A stretch of 7,538 nucleotides of DNA from an uncultured Prevotella sp. (GTDB lineage: Bacteria; Bacteroidota; Bacteroidia; Bacteroidales; Bacteroidaceae), in the NCBI GenBank assembly GCA_937906765.1, contig CALCUV010000048.1, forward strand, positions 1 through 7,538, read 5' to 3'. The notes under the pieces were generated by a model. That model searched no databases, was not told the DNA's origin, and saw only the letters and a program-made list of their open reading frames with translations. Both the position numbers and the translations under genes were made by a program. The first letter of the stretch is position 1. The number at the start of each line of letters is the position of its first letter. Positions 1 to 5,687 of the stretch are shown one piece after another.

Positions 1-508
1 CCCCGAAATAGGCACCCGAGATGATTGCTCCGGCAACCCATCCTTCGTGAAAACCTTGTGCCTGACCGATACCGATAAGGGCGACCCCGATCGTGGCAAC
101 TGTGGTCCACGAACTCCCTGTCATCAGTGACACCACAGAACAAAGCACACAGGTAGTGAGTAAGAAGAAGGTGGGATGGATGATTTGCAGACCGTAATAG
201 ATAAGTGTGGGCACGATTCCGCTAATCATCCAAATACCAGAGAGGGCTCCGATCATTAGAAGTATAAACACCGCCTCCGTCACGCGCTTTACGTGCGTCT
301 CAATGGCATGCTCAAACGTTTTCCAAGCAACACCATAACGCCACATCCCAATGGTAGCACATACTGCAGAAGCGACGAGCAAACAAATCTGACTGCCGCC
401 CGAAAGAGCGCAGTCACCAAAGGTATAGATGGTAACAGAGAGAAGCGCCACCAGCACAAGCAGTGGCACAAAAGAAACTATGGAAGAAGGAATTCGTTCT
501 TGCTTCAT
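1..508 (-). CDS. nhaC: NhaC-family Na+/H+ antiporter, N-terminal part (cut by window edge)
   Basis: I translated this reading frame by hand. It is open from an ATG at 508-506 to the left window edge, giving 169 residues with no stop. It starts MKQERIPS, followed by a hydrophobic segment at about residues 10-30, then SGGSQICLL (36-44), W..FE (63-66), a membrane segment with GALSGIWMISGIVPTLIYYG (87-106), TGSSWTT (130-136) and GWVAGAIISGAYFG (156-169). These are hallmarks of the NhaC family of inner-membrane antiporters, which exchange Na+ for H+ (some relatives carry malate or lactate). The GAYFG motif normally continues into GDKMSPLSD, which would lie beyond the edge. The full protein should be about 450-500 residues, so roughly two thirds is missing. 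The start is supported by the family-like KxERIPS N-terminus and by the lack of an in-frame ATG before an upstream stop. It lies about 100 bases past the str-operon terminator, so it is probably transcribed separately. The substrate is inferred from the family only. Confidence 0.88.
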   Translation of the reverse strand, partial: MKQERIPSSIVSFVPLLVLVALLSVTIYTFGDCALSGGSQICLLVASAVCATIGMWRYGVAWKTFEHAIETHVKRVTEAVFILLMIGALSGIWMISGIVPTLIYYGLQIIHPTFFLLTTCVLCSVVSLMTGSSWTTVATIGVALIGIGQAQGFHEGWVAGAIISGAYFG

Positions 509-540
509 GGGGAATTTATTATAAGGGGGTATGGAAAAGG

Positions 541-585
541 TATAGCAACTATAGTCACTATAGGAACTATAAATACTATAACCTC
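541..585. repeat. 9-base-period tandem repeat (tata-rich)
   Basis: Five consecutive 9-base units start at 541, 550, 559, 568 and 577: tatagcaac, tatagtcac, tataggaac, tataaatac and tataacctc. The first five bases are nearly fixed (tata plus g or a) and the last four vary, usually ending in ac. The block lies between the str-operon terminator and the nhaC start, where the nhaC promoter must be. Its role is unknown. Confidence 0.7.
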
Positions 586-608
586 TACACCAATCTCATC
601 ACTCATCC

Positions 609-643
609 AAAAAAAATCCTGCAAAAGGAAAACTTTTGCAGGA
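609..643 (-). terminator. Intrinsic terminator of the str operon
   Basis: A perfect 11-bp stem (617-627 with 633-643) encloses a 5-base loop. Read on the minus strand it is followed directly by eight T residues (616-609). This is a textbook strong rho-independent terminator. It sits about 90 bases after the rpsJ stop and just before nhaC, so the operon appears to end here. Confidence 0.93.
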
Positions 644-661
644 CGTTATTCTTGATTCGCA

Positions 662-707
662 CAGACTGTTGTCTATAGTCAGTTGACCGTTGACAACTGT
701 CTGCTTT
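662..707. repeat. Heptamer tract A with imperfect inverted repeat
   Basis: From 666 the + strand reads as C-initial 7-base units: CTGTTGT, CTATAGT, CAGTTGA, CCGTTGA, CAACTGT, CTGCTTT. The outer parts also form an inverted repeat: 662-673 and 692-703 are complementary at 11 of 12 positions around an 18-base spacer. The tract lies in the 3' untranslated region of rpsJ, upstream of the terminator. The units match those of the larger arrays near 5452 and 7355. Confidence 0.6.
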
Positions 708-730
708 GAACACAAGTCAAAGTCTAAAAA

Positions 731-1036
731 CTACACCTTGATTTCTACTTCAACACCGCAGGGGAGTTCGAGCTTCATGAGAGCGTCTACAGTCTTAGGA
801 GTAGAGCTGTAGATGTCGATGAGGCGCTTGAAAGTAGATACTTCAAACTGTTCGCGTGACTTCTTGTTAACGAATGTAGAACGGTTAACAGTGATGATAC
901 GCTTGCGAGTAGGGAGAGGAATTGGACCGCTAACTACTGCACCTGTAGCCTTAACTGATGCCACAATCTTAGCTGCTGACTTGTCAACGAGCGTGTGGTC
1001 GTAAGACTTCAACTTGATACGAATTTTTTGACTCAT
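731..1036 (-). CDS. rpsJ: 30S ribosomal protein S10
   Basis: This encodes the 101-residue small-subunit protein S10, a head-domain protein that also acts as NusE in transcription antitermination. The sequence has the family start [11 protein letters not shown] (4-14), the central [17 protein letters not shown] stretch (37-53), the loop [13 protein letters not shown] (53-65), and the end at VEVEIKV. Its length is normal for S10 (about 100-105). Start and stop are clear, and the upstream sequence is A-rich without a Shine-Dalgarno site. It follows fusA by 97 bases that contain a large hairpin. In most Bacteroidetes known to me rpsJ is followed directly by rplC. Here it is the last gene before a strong terminator, which is unusual. 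Confidence 0.98.
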   Translation of the reverse strand: MSQKIRIKLKSYDHTLVDKSAAKIVASVKATGAVVSGPIPLPTRKRIITVNRSTFVNKKSREQFEVSTFKRLIDIYSSTPKTVDALMKLELPCGVEVEIKV

Positions 1037-1063
1037 TTTATTTTAGTGTTTTAAGCTTTCCGA

Positions 1064-1100
1064 GCAGCACAGGCTAAGAGTCATTCGTTAGCCTGCCTGC
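1064..1100 (-). promoter_or_regulatory. Hairpin in the fusA-rpsJ intercistronic region
   Basis: An 8-bp perfect stem (1070-1077 with 1088-1095, 10-base loop) is extended by a further 4-bp stem (1064-1067 with 1097-1100) across a small internal loop. No T-tract follows on the minus strand, so it is not an intrinsic terminator. It could be an mRNA processing site, a stability element or a site for translational control of rpsJ. The role is inference. Confidence 0.55.
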
Positions 1101-1133
1101 GCGTAAAGTAGTGATTGTTTATTGGGATGTGAA

Positions 1134-3254
1134 TTACTTCACGAGGTCTACACGACCCTTAACTTCTTCGAGAACTTCGCGAGCGATGTTAGAAGAGAGT
1201 GCGATGTGGCTGTGGTAAACCATTGAAGAAGTAGCACGACCAGAAGTGATTGTACGGAGTGCAGTTACATAACCGAACATTTCTGCGAGGGGCACCTTAG
1301 CCTTAACGATACGTGCACCTGAACGGCTGCTTTCCATACCTTCAACCTGACCACGACGCTTGTTCAAGTCACCGATAACGTCACCCATGTTTTCTTCGGG
1401 AGTAACAACTTCCAACTTCATGAGAGGTTCCATCAATACGGGACCAGCCTGAGCACATGCGTTCTTGTAAGCCTGGAGCGCTGCGATTTCGAAAGACAAC
1501 TGGTCAGAGTCAACGGGGTGGAATGAACCATCGAGCAATTCAACCTTGAGGCTGTCGAGGGGATAACCACCGAGCACACCGCTCTTCATAGCGTTTTCGA
1601 AGCCCTTCTGTACAGAGGGGATGAATTCCTTAGGAATGTTACCACCAGTTACCTTGTTTACGAACTGGAGACCACCCTGAGTGAAGTCTTCATCAACGGG
1701 ACCAACGTTAACGATGATATCAGCGAACTTACCGCGACCACCAGACTGCTTCTTGTAAACTTCGCGGAGGTTAACTGTCTTCGTGATAGCTTCCTTGTAG
1801 TTAACCTGGGGCTTACCCTGGTTACATTCTACCTTGAATTCACGCTTAAGACGGTCGATAATGATATCGAGGTGAAGTTCACCCATACCAGAAATCACTG
1901 TCTGACCAGACTGTTCGTCAGTCTTAACTGTGAATGTGGGGTCTTCTTCAGCGAGCTTAGCGAGACCGTTAGAAAGTTTATCGAGGTCCTTCTGAGTCTT
2001 AGGCTCAACTGCGATACCGATAACGGGATCGGGGAAGTCCATAGATTCGAGTACGAGGGGAGCGTCTTCAGAAGAGAGCGTGTCACCAGTACGGATATCC
2101 TTGAAACCTACACCTGCACCGATATCACCAGCAGCGATCAAGTCAACAGGGTTCTGCTTGCTTGAGTGCATCTGGAAGAGGCGAGATACGCGTTCCTTCT
2201 TACCTGAACGAACGTTGTAGATGTAAGAACCAGCTTCTACCTTACCAGAGTAAACACGGAAGAATGTCAAGCGACCAACATAGGGGTCTGTAGCAATCTT
2301 AAACGCAAGAGCTGAAGTCTTTTCGTCTTCAGAAGGCATACGGCGTTCTTCTTCACCAGTGTCGGGGTTAGTACCGATTGTAGCACCACCGTCCATAGGA
2401 GAGGGAAGGAACATACAAACGTAGTCGAGCAACTTCTGTACACCCTTGTTCTTAAATGAAGAACCACAAGTCATAGGAACGATATCCATTGCGAGTGTAG
2501 CCTTACGGATAGCAGCAACGAGTTCTTCCTTAGTGATTGAAGCGGGATCTTCAAAGAACTTCTCCATGAGTTCTTCGTCAGTTTCAGCAGCTGATTCAAC
2601 GAGCTTAGCACGCCATTCTTCTGCTTCGGCAACGAGGTTAGCGGGAATTTCTTCTACACTGTAGTCAGCACCCATTGTTTCATCGTGCCAGAAGATAGCC
2701 TTCATGTCGATGAGGTCAACGATACCCTTGAAAGTTTCTTCAGCACCGATAGGAATTGCGATGGGAGCAGGATTTGCACCGAGCACCGCCTTCATCTGGC
2801 GTACAACTTCAAAGAAGTCAGCACCAGAACGGTCCATCTTATTTACGTATGCAATACGGGGAACGTTGTACTTGTCAGCCTGGCGCCATACAGTTTCAGA
2901 CTGAGGTTCAACACCACCTACTGCACAATATGCAGCAACAGCACCGTCGAGCACGCGGAGTGAACGTTCTACTTCAGCTGTGAAGTCAACGTGTCCCGGA
3001 GTGTCGATGAGGTTGATCTTATACTGAGTGTTAGCGTAGTTCCAGTAAGTAGTTGTAGCAGCAGAAGTGATAGTGATACCACGTTCCTGTTCCTGCTCCA
3101 TCCAGTCCATTGTAGCGCCACCTTCGTGTACTTCACCAATCTTGTGAGTCTTACCAGTGTAGAAGAGGATACGCTCAGACGTTGTAGTCTTACCGGCATC
3201 GATGTGAGCCATGATACCGATGTTACGCGTCAAGTGCAAATCATTTTTTGCCAT
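1134..3254 (-). CDS. fusA: Elongation factor G (EF-G)
   Basis: This encodes the ribosomal translocase GTPase, 706 residues, a normal length for EF-G. The GTPase motifs are all present: P-loop AHIDAGKT (16-23), switch I RGIT (58-61), DTPGH (84-88), NKMD (138-141) and the G5-like GSSFKNKG (264-271). Domain II follows from about residue 312 ([10 protein letters not shown]). Then come the domain III/IV features [17 protein letters not shown] and [10 protein letters not shown], and a domain V C-terminus with [14 protein letters not shown]. No motif is missing. Its place between rpsG and rpsJ marks it as the main translocation EF-G rather than a recycling paralogue. It starts 21 bases after the rpsG stop, so the two are clearly co-transcribed. 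Confidence 0.99.
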   Translation of the reverse strand: MAKNDLHLTRNIGIMAHIDAGKTTTSERILFYTGKTHKIGEVHEGGATMDWMEQEQERGITITSAATTTYWNYANTQYKINLIDTPGHVDFTAEVERSLRVLDGAVAAYCAVGGVEPQSETVWRQADKYNVPRIAYVNKMDRSGADFFEVVRQMKAVLGANPAPIAIPIGAEETFKGIVDLIDMKAIFWHDETMGADYSVEEIPANLVAEAEEWRAKLVESAAETDEELMEKFFEDPASITKEELVAAIRKATLAMDIVPMTCGSSFKNKGVQKLLDYVCMFLPSPMDGGATIGTNPDTGEEERRMPSEDEKTSALAFKIATDPYVGRLTFFRVYSGKVEAGSYIYNVRSGKKERVSRLFQMHSSKQNPVDLIAAGDIGAGVGFKDIRTGDTLSSEDAPLVLESMDFPDPVIGIAVEPKTQKDLDKLSNGLAKLAEEDPTFTVKTDEQSGQTVISGMGELHLDIIIDRLKREFKVECNQGKPQVNYKEAITKTVNLREVYKKQSGGRGKFADIIVNVGPVDEDFTQGGLQFVNKVTGGNIPKEFIPSVQKGFENAMKSGVLGGYPLDSLKVELLDGSFHPVDSDQLSFEIAALQAYKNACAQAGPVLMEPLMKLEVVTPEENMGDVIGDLNKRRGQVEGMESSRSGARIVKAKVPLAEMFGYVTALRTITSGRATSSMVYHSHIALSSNIAREVLEEVKGRVDLVK

Positions 3255-3275
3255 GTCTTTCAGTATTAAAGGGGA

Positions 3276-3752
3276 TTAGAATCTGAAGTGAGCGAACGCA
3301 CGGTTAGCTTCTGCCATACGGTGCATATCTTCCTTACGCTTGAATGCACCACCCTGTTCGTTGTATGCATCCATGATTTCAGCTGCGAGCTTGTCAGCCA
3401 TAGTCTTACCACCACGCTTACGTGCGTAACCGATCATGTTCTTCATAGAAACAGATTCCTTACGGTCGGGGCGGATTTCTGTGGGCACCTGGAAAGTAGC
3501 ACCACCGATACGGCGAGACTTAACTTCAACCTGGGGAGTAATCTTAGCAAGCGCTTCCTTCCAGATTTCGAGAGCTGACTTTTCAGAATCCTTCATCTTT
3601 TCACCTACGATAGCGAGGGCGCTGTAGAAGATTTCGTAAGAGATATTCTTCTTACCATCGTACATAAGGTGGTTAACGAACTTAGAAACCTTCTGGTCTC
3701 CATAAACGGGATCGGGAAGAACCAAACGCTTTTTAGGTTTTGCTTTTCTCAT
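3276..3752 (-). CDS. rpsG: 30S ribosomal protein S7
   Basis: This encodes the 158-residue small-subunit head protein S7, which nucleates assembly of the 16S 3' domain. I place the start at the ATG at 3752-3750 ([19 protein letters not shown]), because S7 proteins begin there. The frame is open for 16 more codons upstream (to 3800), but those residues do not resemble the family. Visible hallmarks are [28 protein letters not shown], the [18 protein letters not shown] segment and the C-terminal [15 protein letters not shown]. It lies between rpsL (147 bases upstream) and fusA (21 bases downstream). The long gap to rpsL contains a terminator-like hairpin. Confidence 0.98.
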   Translation of the reverse strand: MRKAKPKKRLVLPDPVYGDQKVSKFVNHLMYDGKKNISYEIFYSALAIVGEKMKDSEKSALEIWKEALAKITPQVEVKSRRIGGATFQVPTEIRPDRKESVSMKNMIGYARKRGGKTMADKLAAEIMDAYNEQGGAFKRKEDMHRMAEANRAFAHFRF

Positions 3753-3848
3753 TGTAGAAAATTGGTTTTTGTAGGCTGCATCATACGTCTTCAACCCCAC
3801 GCCTGGAGTTTACTCAACCCTTGTGCAAACCAAATGTTTATAAATTAG

Positions 3849-3875
3849 AAAAAGATGCAGGGCACGAAGCCCTGC
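3849..3875 (-). terminator. Terminator-like hairpin between rpsL and rpsG
   Basis: A perfect 7-bp GC-rich stem (3857-3863 with 3869-3875, 5-base loop) is followed on the minus strand by ATC and then five T residues. The T-tract is short and offset from the stem. It may therefore be a leaky terminator or attenuator that sets the ratio of S12 to downstream products, or an RNA stability element. I saw no full TAnnTTTG promoter between it and rpsG. Confidence 0.5.
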
Positions 3876-3899
3876 TAATGTGTTTTAGTTGGAGTAAGA

Positions 3900-4281
3900 T
3901 TACTTCTTAGCAGCCTTGGGACGCTTAGCACCGTACTTAGAACGACGCTGTGTGCGGTTGGCAACACCTGCAGTATCGAGTGTACCGCGAACGATGTGGT
4001 AACGTACACCAGGAAGGTCCTTTACACGACCACCACGAACGAGAACGATTGAGTGTTCCTGAAGGTTGTGACCTTCACCGGGGATGTAAGAGTTAACTTC
4101 CTTAGAGTTTGTCAAACGAACACGAGCAACTTTACGCATTGCTGAGTTAGGCTTCTTAGGCGTAGTAGTACACACGAACACAAACGCCACGACGCTGAGG
4201 GCATGAATCCAACGCAGGAGACTTAGACTTGTCTGCAGCTACGCTTCTACCCTTTCTTACCAATTGTGAAATAGTAGGCAT
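3900..4281 (-). CDS. rpsL: 30S ribosomal protein S12, frameshifted by a 2-base deletion
   Basis: S12 is the essential decoding-centre protein of the small subunit. Translation from the ATG at 4281-4279 gives [13 protein letters not shown] and on to [13 protein letters not shown], then Y, Y, A and a TAA stop. The rest of S12 ([21 protein letters not shown] to [12 protein letters not shown]) continues in another frame to the stop at 3902-3900. The family sequence at the junction is RVYTTTPKKP. Restoring two bases (an AC lost after GTGTAC, near 4165-4170) gives exactly that and a 127-residue protein of normal length. The lysines of the PKKP and GRVKDLP loops, known streptomycin-resistance positions, have the wild-type identity. 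The frameshift is seen directly; whether it is real or an assembly error cannot be told here. A protein restarted at a GTG near 4190 would lack the N-terminal third and is unlikely to function. Confidence 0.93.
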
Positions 4282-4342
4282 TTTGTTTTAATTTTTTGTT
4301 TGTTATATATTATATTTTGTATTCAAATAGAGAGAGTTTCGC

Positions 4343-4373
4343 AGTGTTTTTCCGCTTGTCGTAAGCGCACACT
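4343..4373 (-). promoter_or_regulatory. Hairpin in the str-operon leader
   Basis: An inner 5-bp stem (4353-4357 with 4363-4367, 5-base loop) sits within an outer 5-bp stem (4343-4347 with 4369-4373), separated by an asymmetric internal loop. It would lie near the 5' end of the roughly 100-base leader made from the promoter at 4389-4418. Ribosomal-protein operons are often autoregulated through such leaders (established for several families). That this one binds S7 or S12 is inference. Confidence 0.45.
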
Positions 4374-4388
4374 ACACCTTTTGGGGTG

Positions 4389-4418
4389 CAAAGTTACAAA
4401 TTTTTCCTAAACAAACAA
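4389..4418 (-). promoter_or_regulatory. Bacteroidetes-type promoter of the str operon
   Basis: On the minus strand the -7 box TAACTTTG (4396-4389) matches TAnnTTTG exactly, and TTG (4418-4416) lies 19 bases upstream as the -33 element. The sequence GCACCCC follows the -7 box. Transcription would start near 4382, leaving a leader of about 100 bases before the rpsL start. Confidence 0.8.
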
Positions 4419-4540
4419 CACAACCCATGCCTAAATTTTACTTTTTTCCACTGATTTACCCACAAACCATAGTTTACACAATGCCCCTTCCCACAATAAC
4501 CCGTGCTTTTGCCACCAACAACTAACATTTTGAGCTATTC

Positions 4541-4576
4541 AAAAAAACAACGGGCAAACCTATCAGCCTGCCCGTT
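4541..4576 (-). terminator. Intrinsic terminator downstream of the toxin-antitoxin unit
   Basis: An 8-bp perfect stem (4549-4556 with 4569-4576) with a 12-base loop is followed on the minus strand by G and then seven T residues (4547-4541). It would stop transcripts coming from the toxin-antitoxin unit before the str promoter. Confidence 0.88.
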
Positions 4577-4753
4577 ATCATTAAATGTTTATAATCTCAA
4601 CATAAAATCCGCCATCCTCAAGTCTCCCCACGAATCTCCACGTATTAATTTATCAACGTGATTCCACAGATTCTCACCCTGCACAGTCGTGTATTCACCC
4701 AACCTGCACGGACGTACGGTGCGTCCTTAATATAAACGTTATTAACGCTCCGC

Positions 4754-4840
4754 AAAACTGCTGTACTCTATCCAGGGCGCTACCCTTCGCTGGTGGATAT
4801 ATCCCTTTAAGGGGAAACAACACCCCGCACGGCAGTTGTT
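4754..4840. repeat. Structured intergenic element
   Basis: Nested inverted repeats lie close together: AACTGC (4756-4761) with GCAGTT (4832-4837) as outer arms, CCAG (4772-4775) with CTGG (4789-4792), a TCCCTT/AAGGGA-like hairpin around 4802-4815, and GGGG (4811-4814) with CCCC (4823-4826). The wording (cagggcgct then cccttcgctgg, then ccctttaaggg) resembles GC-rich intergenic repeats I recognise from Bacteroidales genomes, but I cannot name a described family. Confidence 0.4.
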
Positions 4841-4868
4841 CTCTGTACTCTGTACTCTGTACTCTAGA
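4841..4868. repeat. Heptamer tract B
   Basis: Three perfect CTCTGTA units (4841, 4848, 4855) are followed by a variant CTCTAGA (4862-4868) and a degenerate CTTCGTT. The tract starts just past the toxin stop codon, in the same orientation as the other heptamer tracts. Confidence 0.8.
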
Positions 4869-4874
4869 CTTCGT

Positions 4875-5078
4875 TCACCGCTCCCCGTTTTGAGTAATTC
4901 GCCTCGACCATTGTCCAGTCCGTTCACCTTTTAATTGCTCAGGATGCCCAGTCCCTACAGTCGGATGATTCATGAGTTCTATCAAAAGTTTCTTTAGTTT
5001 TGCAAAAGCTTGAGGTTCGTTACGCTTCAACTTCTTAATAGTTTCTTCTGCAGTACTCGTAAATTCCAATGCGTACAT
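4875..5078 (-). pseudogene. YoeB/Txe-like mRNA-interferase toxin, C-terminally truncated
   Basis: The 67-residue product resembles the YoeB branch of the RelE superfamily, toxins that cut mRNA on the ribosome. The N-terminal half fits: two helices with AEETIKKLKRNEPQAFAKLKKLLIEL, then HPTVGTGHPEQLKG (38-51) carrying the equivalent of catalytic Glu46 (Glu47 here), then GQWSRRIT (55-62). YoeB normally continues as HRLVY and ends with a catalytic His-Tyr pair at about residues 83-84. Here the frame goes to QNGER and a TGA. No neighbouring frame downstream restores a YoeB-like C-terminus; a heptamer tract begins instead. It is therefore probably inactive. It starts 3 bases after the antitoxin stop, the usual arrangement for a cognate pair. 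An intact but shorter relative is possible, though unlikely given the missing residues. Confidence 0.75.
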
Positions 5079-5081
5079 AAA

Positions 5082-5312
5082 CTATAAACTATTTAAGAAA
5101 TTTACCAACTCACCCTCTGAACTCACCTTTTTAATTCTCCCCTGATTAGCGTCTTGAAGAGACTGGTCTACCGTTGCAAAAAACTCCTCCTCACTCATCA
5201 ACGTCTCGTCCTTTTTCATGGAGGCAAGGCGCTTCAATGAGCGAGCTGCTTTTTTCAGCAACGATTCATCCTGAGCAATAATGCTCAAAGCCTCATATAT
5301 TTCTGCGTTCAA
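5082..5312 (-). CDS. Antitoxin of a YoeB-type toxin-antitoxin pair
   Basis: A 76-residue, largely helical, charged protein (MNAEIYEALSIIAQDESLL at the start, MSEEEFFATVDQSLQ in the middle, EGELVNFLNSL at the end). I recognise the general style of small Bacteroidetes antitoxins found before YoeB-like toxins, but cannot assign it to a named family such as Phd or RelB. Such proteins bind and neutralise the toxin and usually repress their own promoter. The start used is TTG at 5312-5310. No in-frame ATG exists between it and the upstream stop, and a start here gives the expected MNAEI N-terminus. It stops 3 bases before the toxin start, so the two genes are co-transcribed and probably translationally coupled. 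A near-consensus promoter lies about 40 bases upstream. It looks intact, so it may be a leftover antitoxin beside a dead toxin. Confidence 0.72.
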   Translation of the reverse strand: MNAEIYEALSIIAQDESLLKKAARSLKRLASMKKDETLMSEEEFFATVDQSLQDANQGRIKKVSSEGELVNFLNSL

Positions 5313-5357
5313 CTGAAGTGTAGTCCTAGTCTTAATATATAAATGTGTTTACCCTAG

Positions 5358-5389
5358 CAAAATTACAGATATTTACGGACACCCCAAAA
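5358..5389 (-). promoter_or_regulatory. Bacteroidetes-type promoter of the toxin-antitoxin unit
   Basis: The minus strand carries TTTTG (5389-5385), a 19-base spacer, then TAATTTTG (5365-5358), an exact match to TTTG-N19-TAnnTTTG. It would start transcription about 40 bases before the antitoxin TTG codon. Confidence 0.82.
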
Positions 5390-5451
5390 TATTCTTATCA
5401 AATTGCTCGCCAGCATCACGTTGATAAACTGAATCAAACTGGATAGTTCAT

Positions 5452-5639
5452 CTGTTGTCTGTTGACTGTTGTCCGTTGACCGTAGCCCTTCGTAGCCTCG
5501 CCTCTCACCCCTCAACTTTAAACGTTAATCGTTTACCTTTCACCGTTAATCGTTCCGTTGTCTGTTGTCAGAGTCTTTCGTCAGCATCGCCTCTCAACTC
5601 TCAACCCTAAACTCTAGACCCTAATCTCTAAACTCTCAC
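5452..5639. repeat. Heptamer tract C (degenerate, mixed unit types)
   Basis: The region reads in 7-base steps. From 5452: CTGTTGT, CTGTTGA, CTGTTGT, CCGTTGA, CCGTAGC. From 5501: CCTCTCA, CCCCTCA, ACTTTAA, ACGTTAA, TCGTTTA, CCTTTCA, CCGTTAA. From 5591: CTCTCAA twice, CCCTAAA, CTCTAGA, CCCTAAT, CTCTAAA, CTCTCAC. The first two groups share a phase (49 bases apart) and the third is shifted by one base. It fills the gap between the transferase terminator and the toxin-antitoxin promoter, a stretch of about 300 bases with no gene. Confidence 0.75.
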
Positions 5640-5650
5640 TCCCCCCTTTA

Positions 5651-5680
5651 ATAAAAAAGGCGCAAGCCCACGCCCACGCC
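5651..5680 (-). terminator. Intrinsic terminator after the sugar-phosphate transferase gene
   Basis: On the minus strand GGCG (5680-5677, or 5674-5671) can pair with CGCC (5662-5659), extended by wobble pairs, and six T residues follow directly (5658-5653). Two overlapping GGCG copies give alternative stems. It lies 8 bases after the stop codon. Confidence 0.7.
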
Positions 5681-5687
5681 ATAAAAT

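Larger units (their letters stand above)
4577..4874. other. Intergenic stretch without a gene, with repeat-like elements
   Basis: I see no convincing gene here. The stretch holds a repeat word at 4652-4672, related to the repeat at 7182-7202 on the other strand. It also holds a short inverted repeat (GGACG/CGTCC) near 4708-4724, a structured block at 4754-4840, and heptamer tract B at 4841-4868. An open frame across 4742-4927 on the minus strand looks incidental. Confidence 0.6.

Noticed and set aside
289..471. 60-codon minus-strand open frame
   Set aside because: It overlaps the nhaC frame, which is the one with family motifs.
293..655. 120-codon + strand open frame
   Set aside because: It is antisense to the nhaC coding frame and runs through the terminator; low-complexity translation with no family likeness.
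1872..3269. Several + strand and other-frame minus-strand open frames over fusA
   Set aside because: All are shadows of fusA in other frames, with unnatural compositions.
3753..3800. Extended start for rpsG, 16 codons upstream
   Set aside because: The added residues do not match S7, whose N-terminus is MRKxKPKKR-like in this group.
3776..3850. Separate promoter for rpsG
   Set aside because: Only near-matches such as TTGGTTTG without a spaced TTG; not strong enough to list.
4160..4175. Programmed frameshift in rpsL as the main reading
   Set aside because: No known rpsL recoding, no prfB-like stimulatory site, and a simple AC loss explains it; kept only as an alternative.
4742..4927. 61-codon minus-strand open frame downstream of the toxin
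   Set aside because: It overlaps the toxin end, heptamers and structured element; its sequence is a translation of repeats and does not resemble the missing YoeB C-terminus.
5605..5632. Telomere-like CCCTAAA repeats (plant type)
   Set aside because: Only single, degenerate units inside a broader heptamer tract on a clearly bacterial chromosome; coincidence of a 7-base word.
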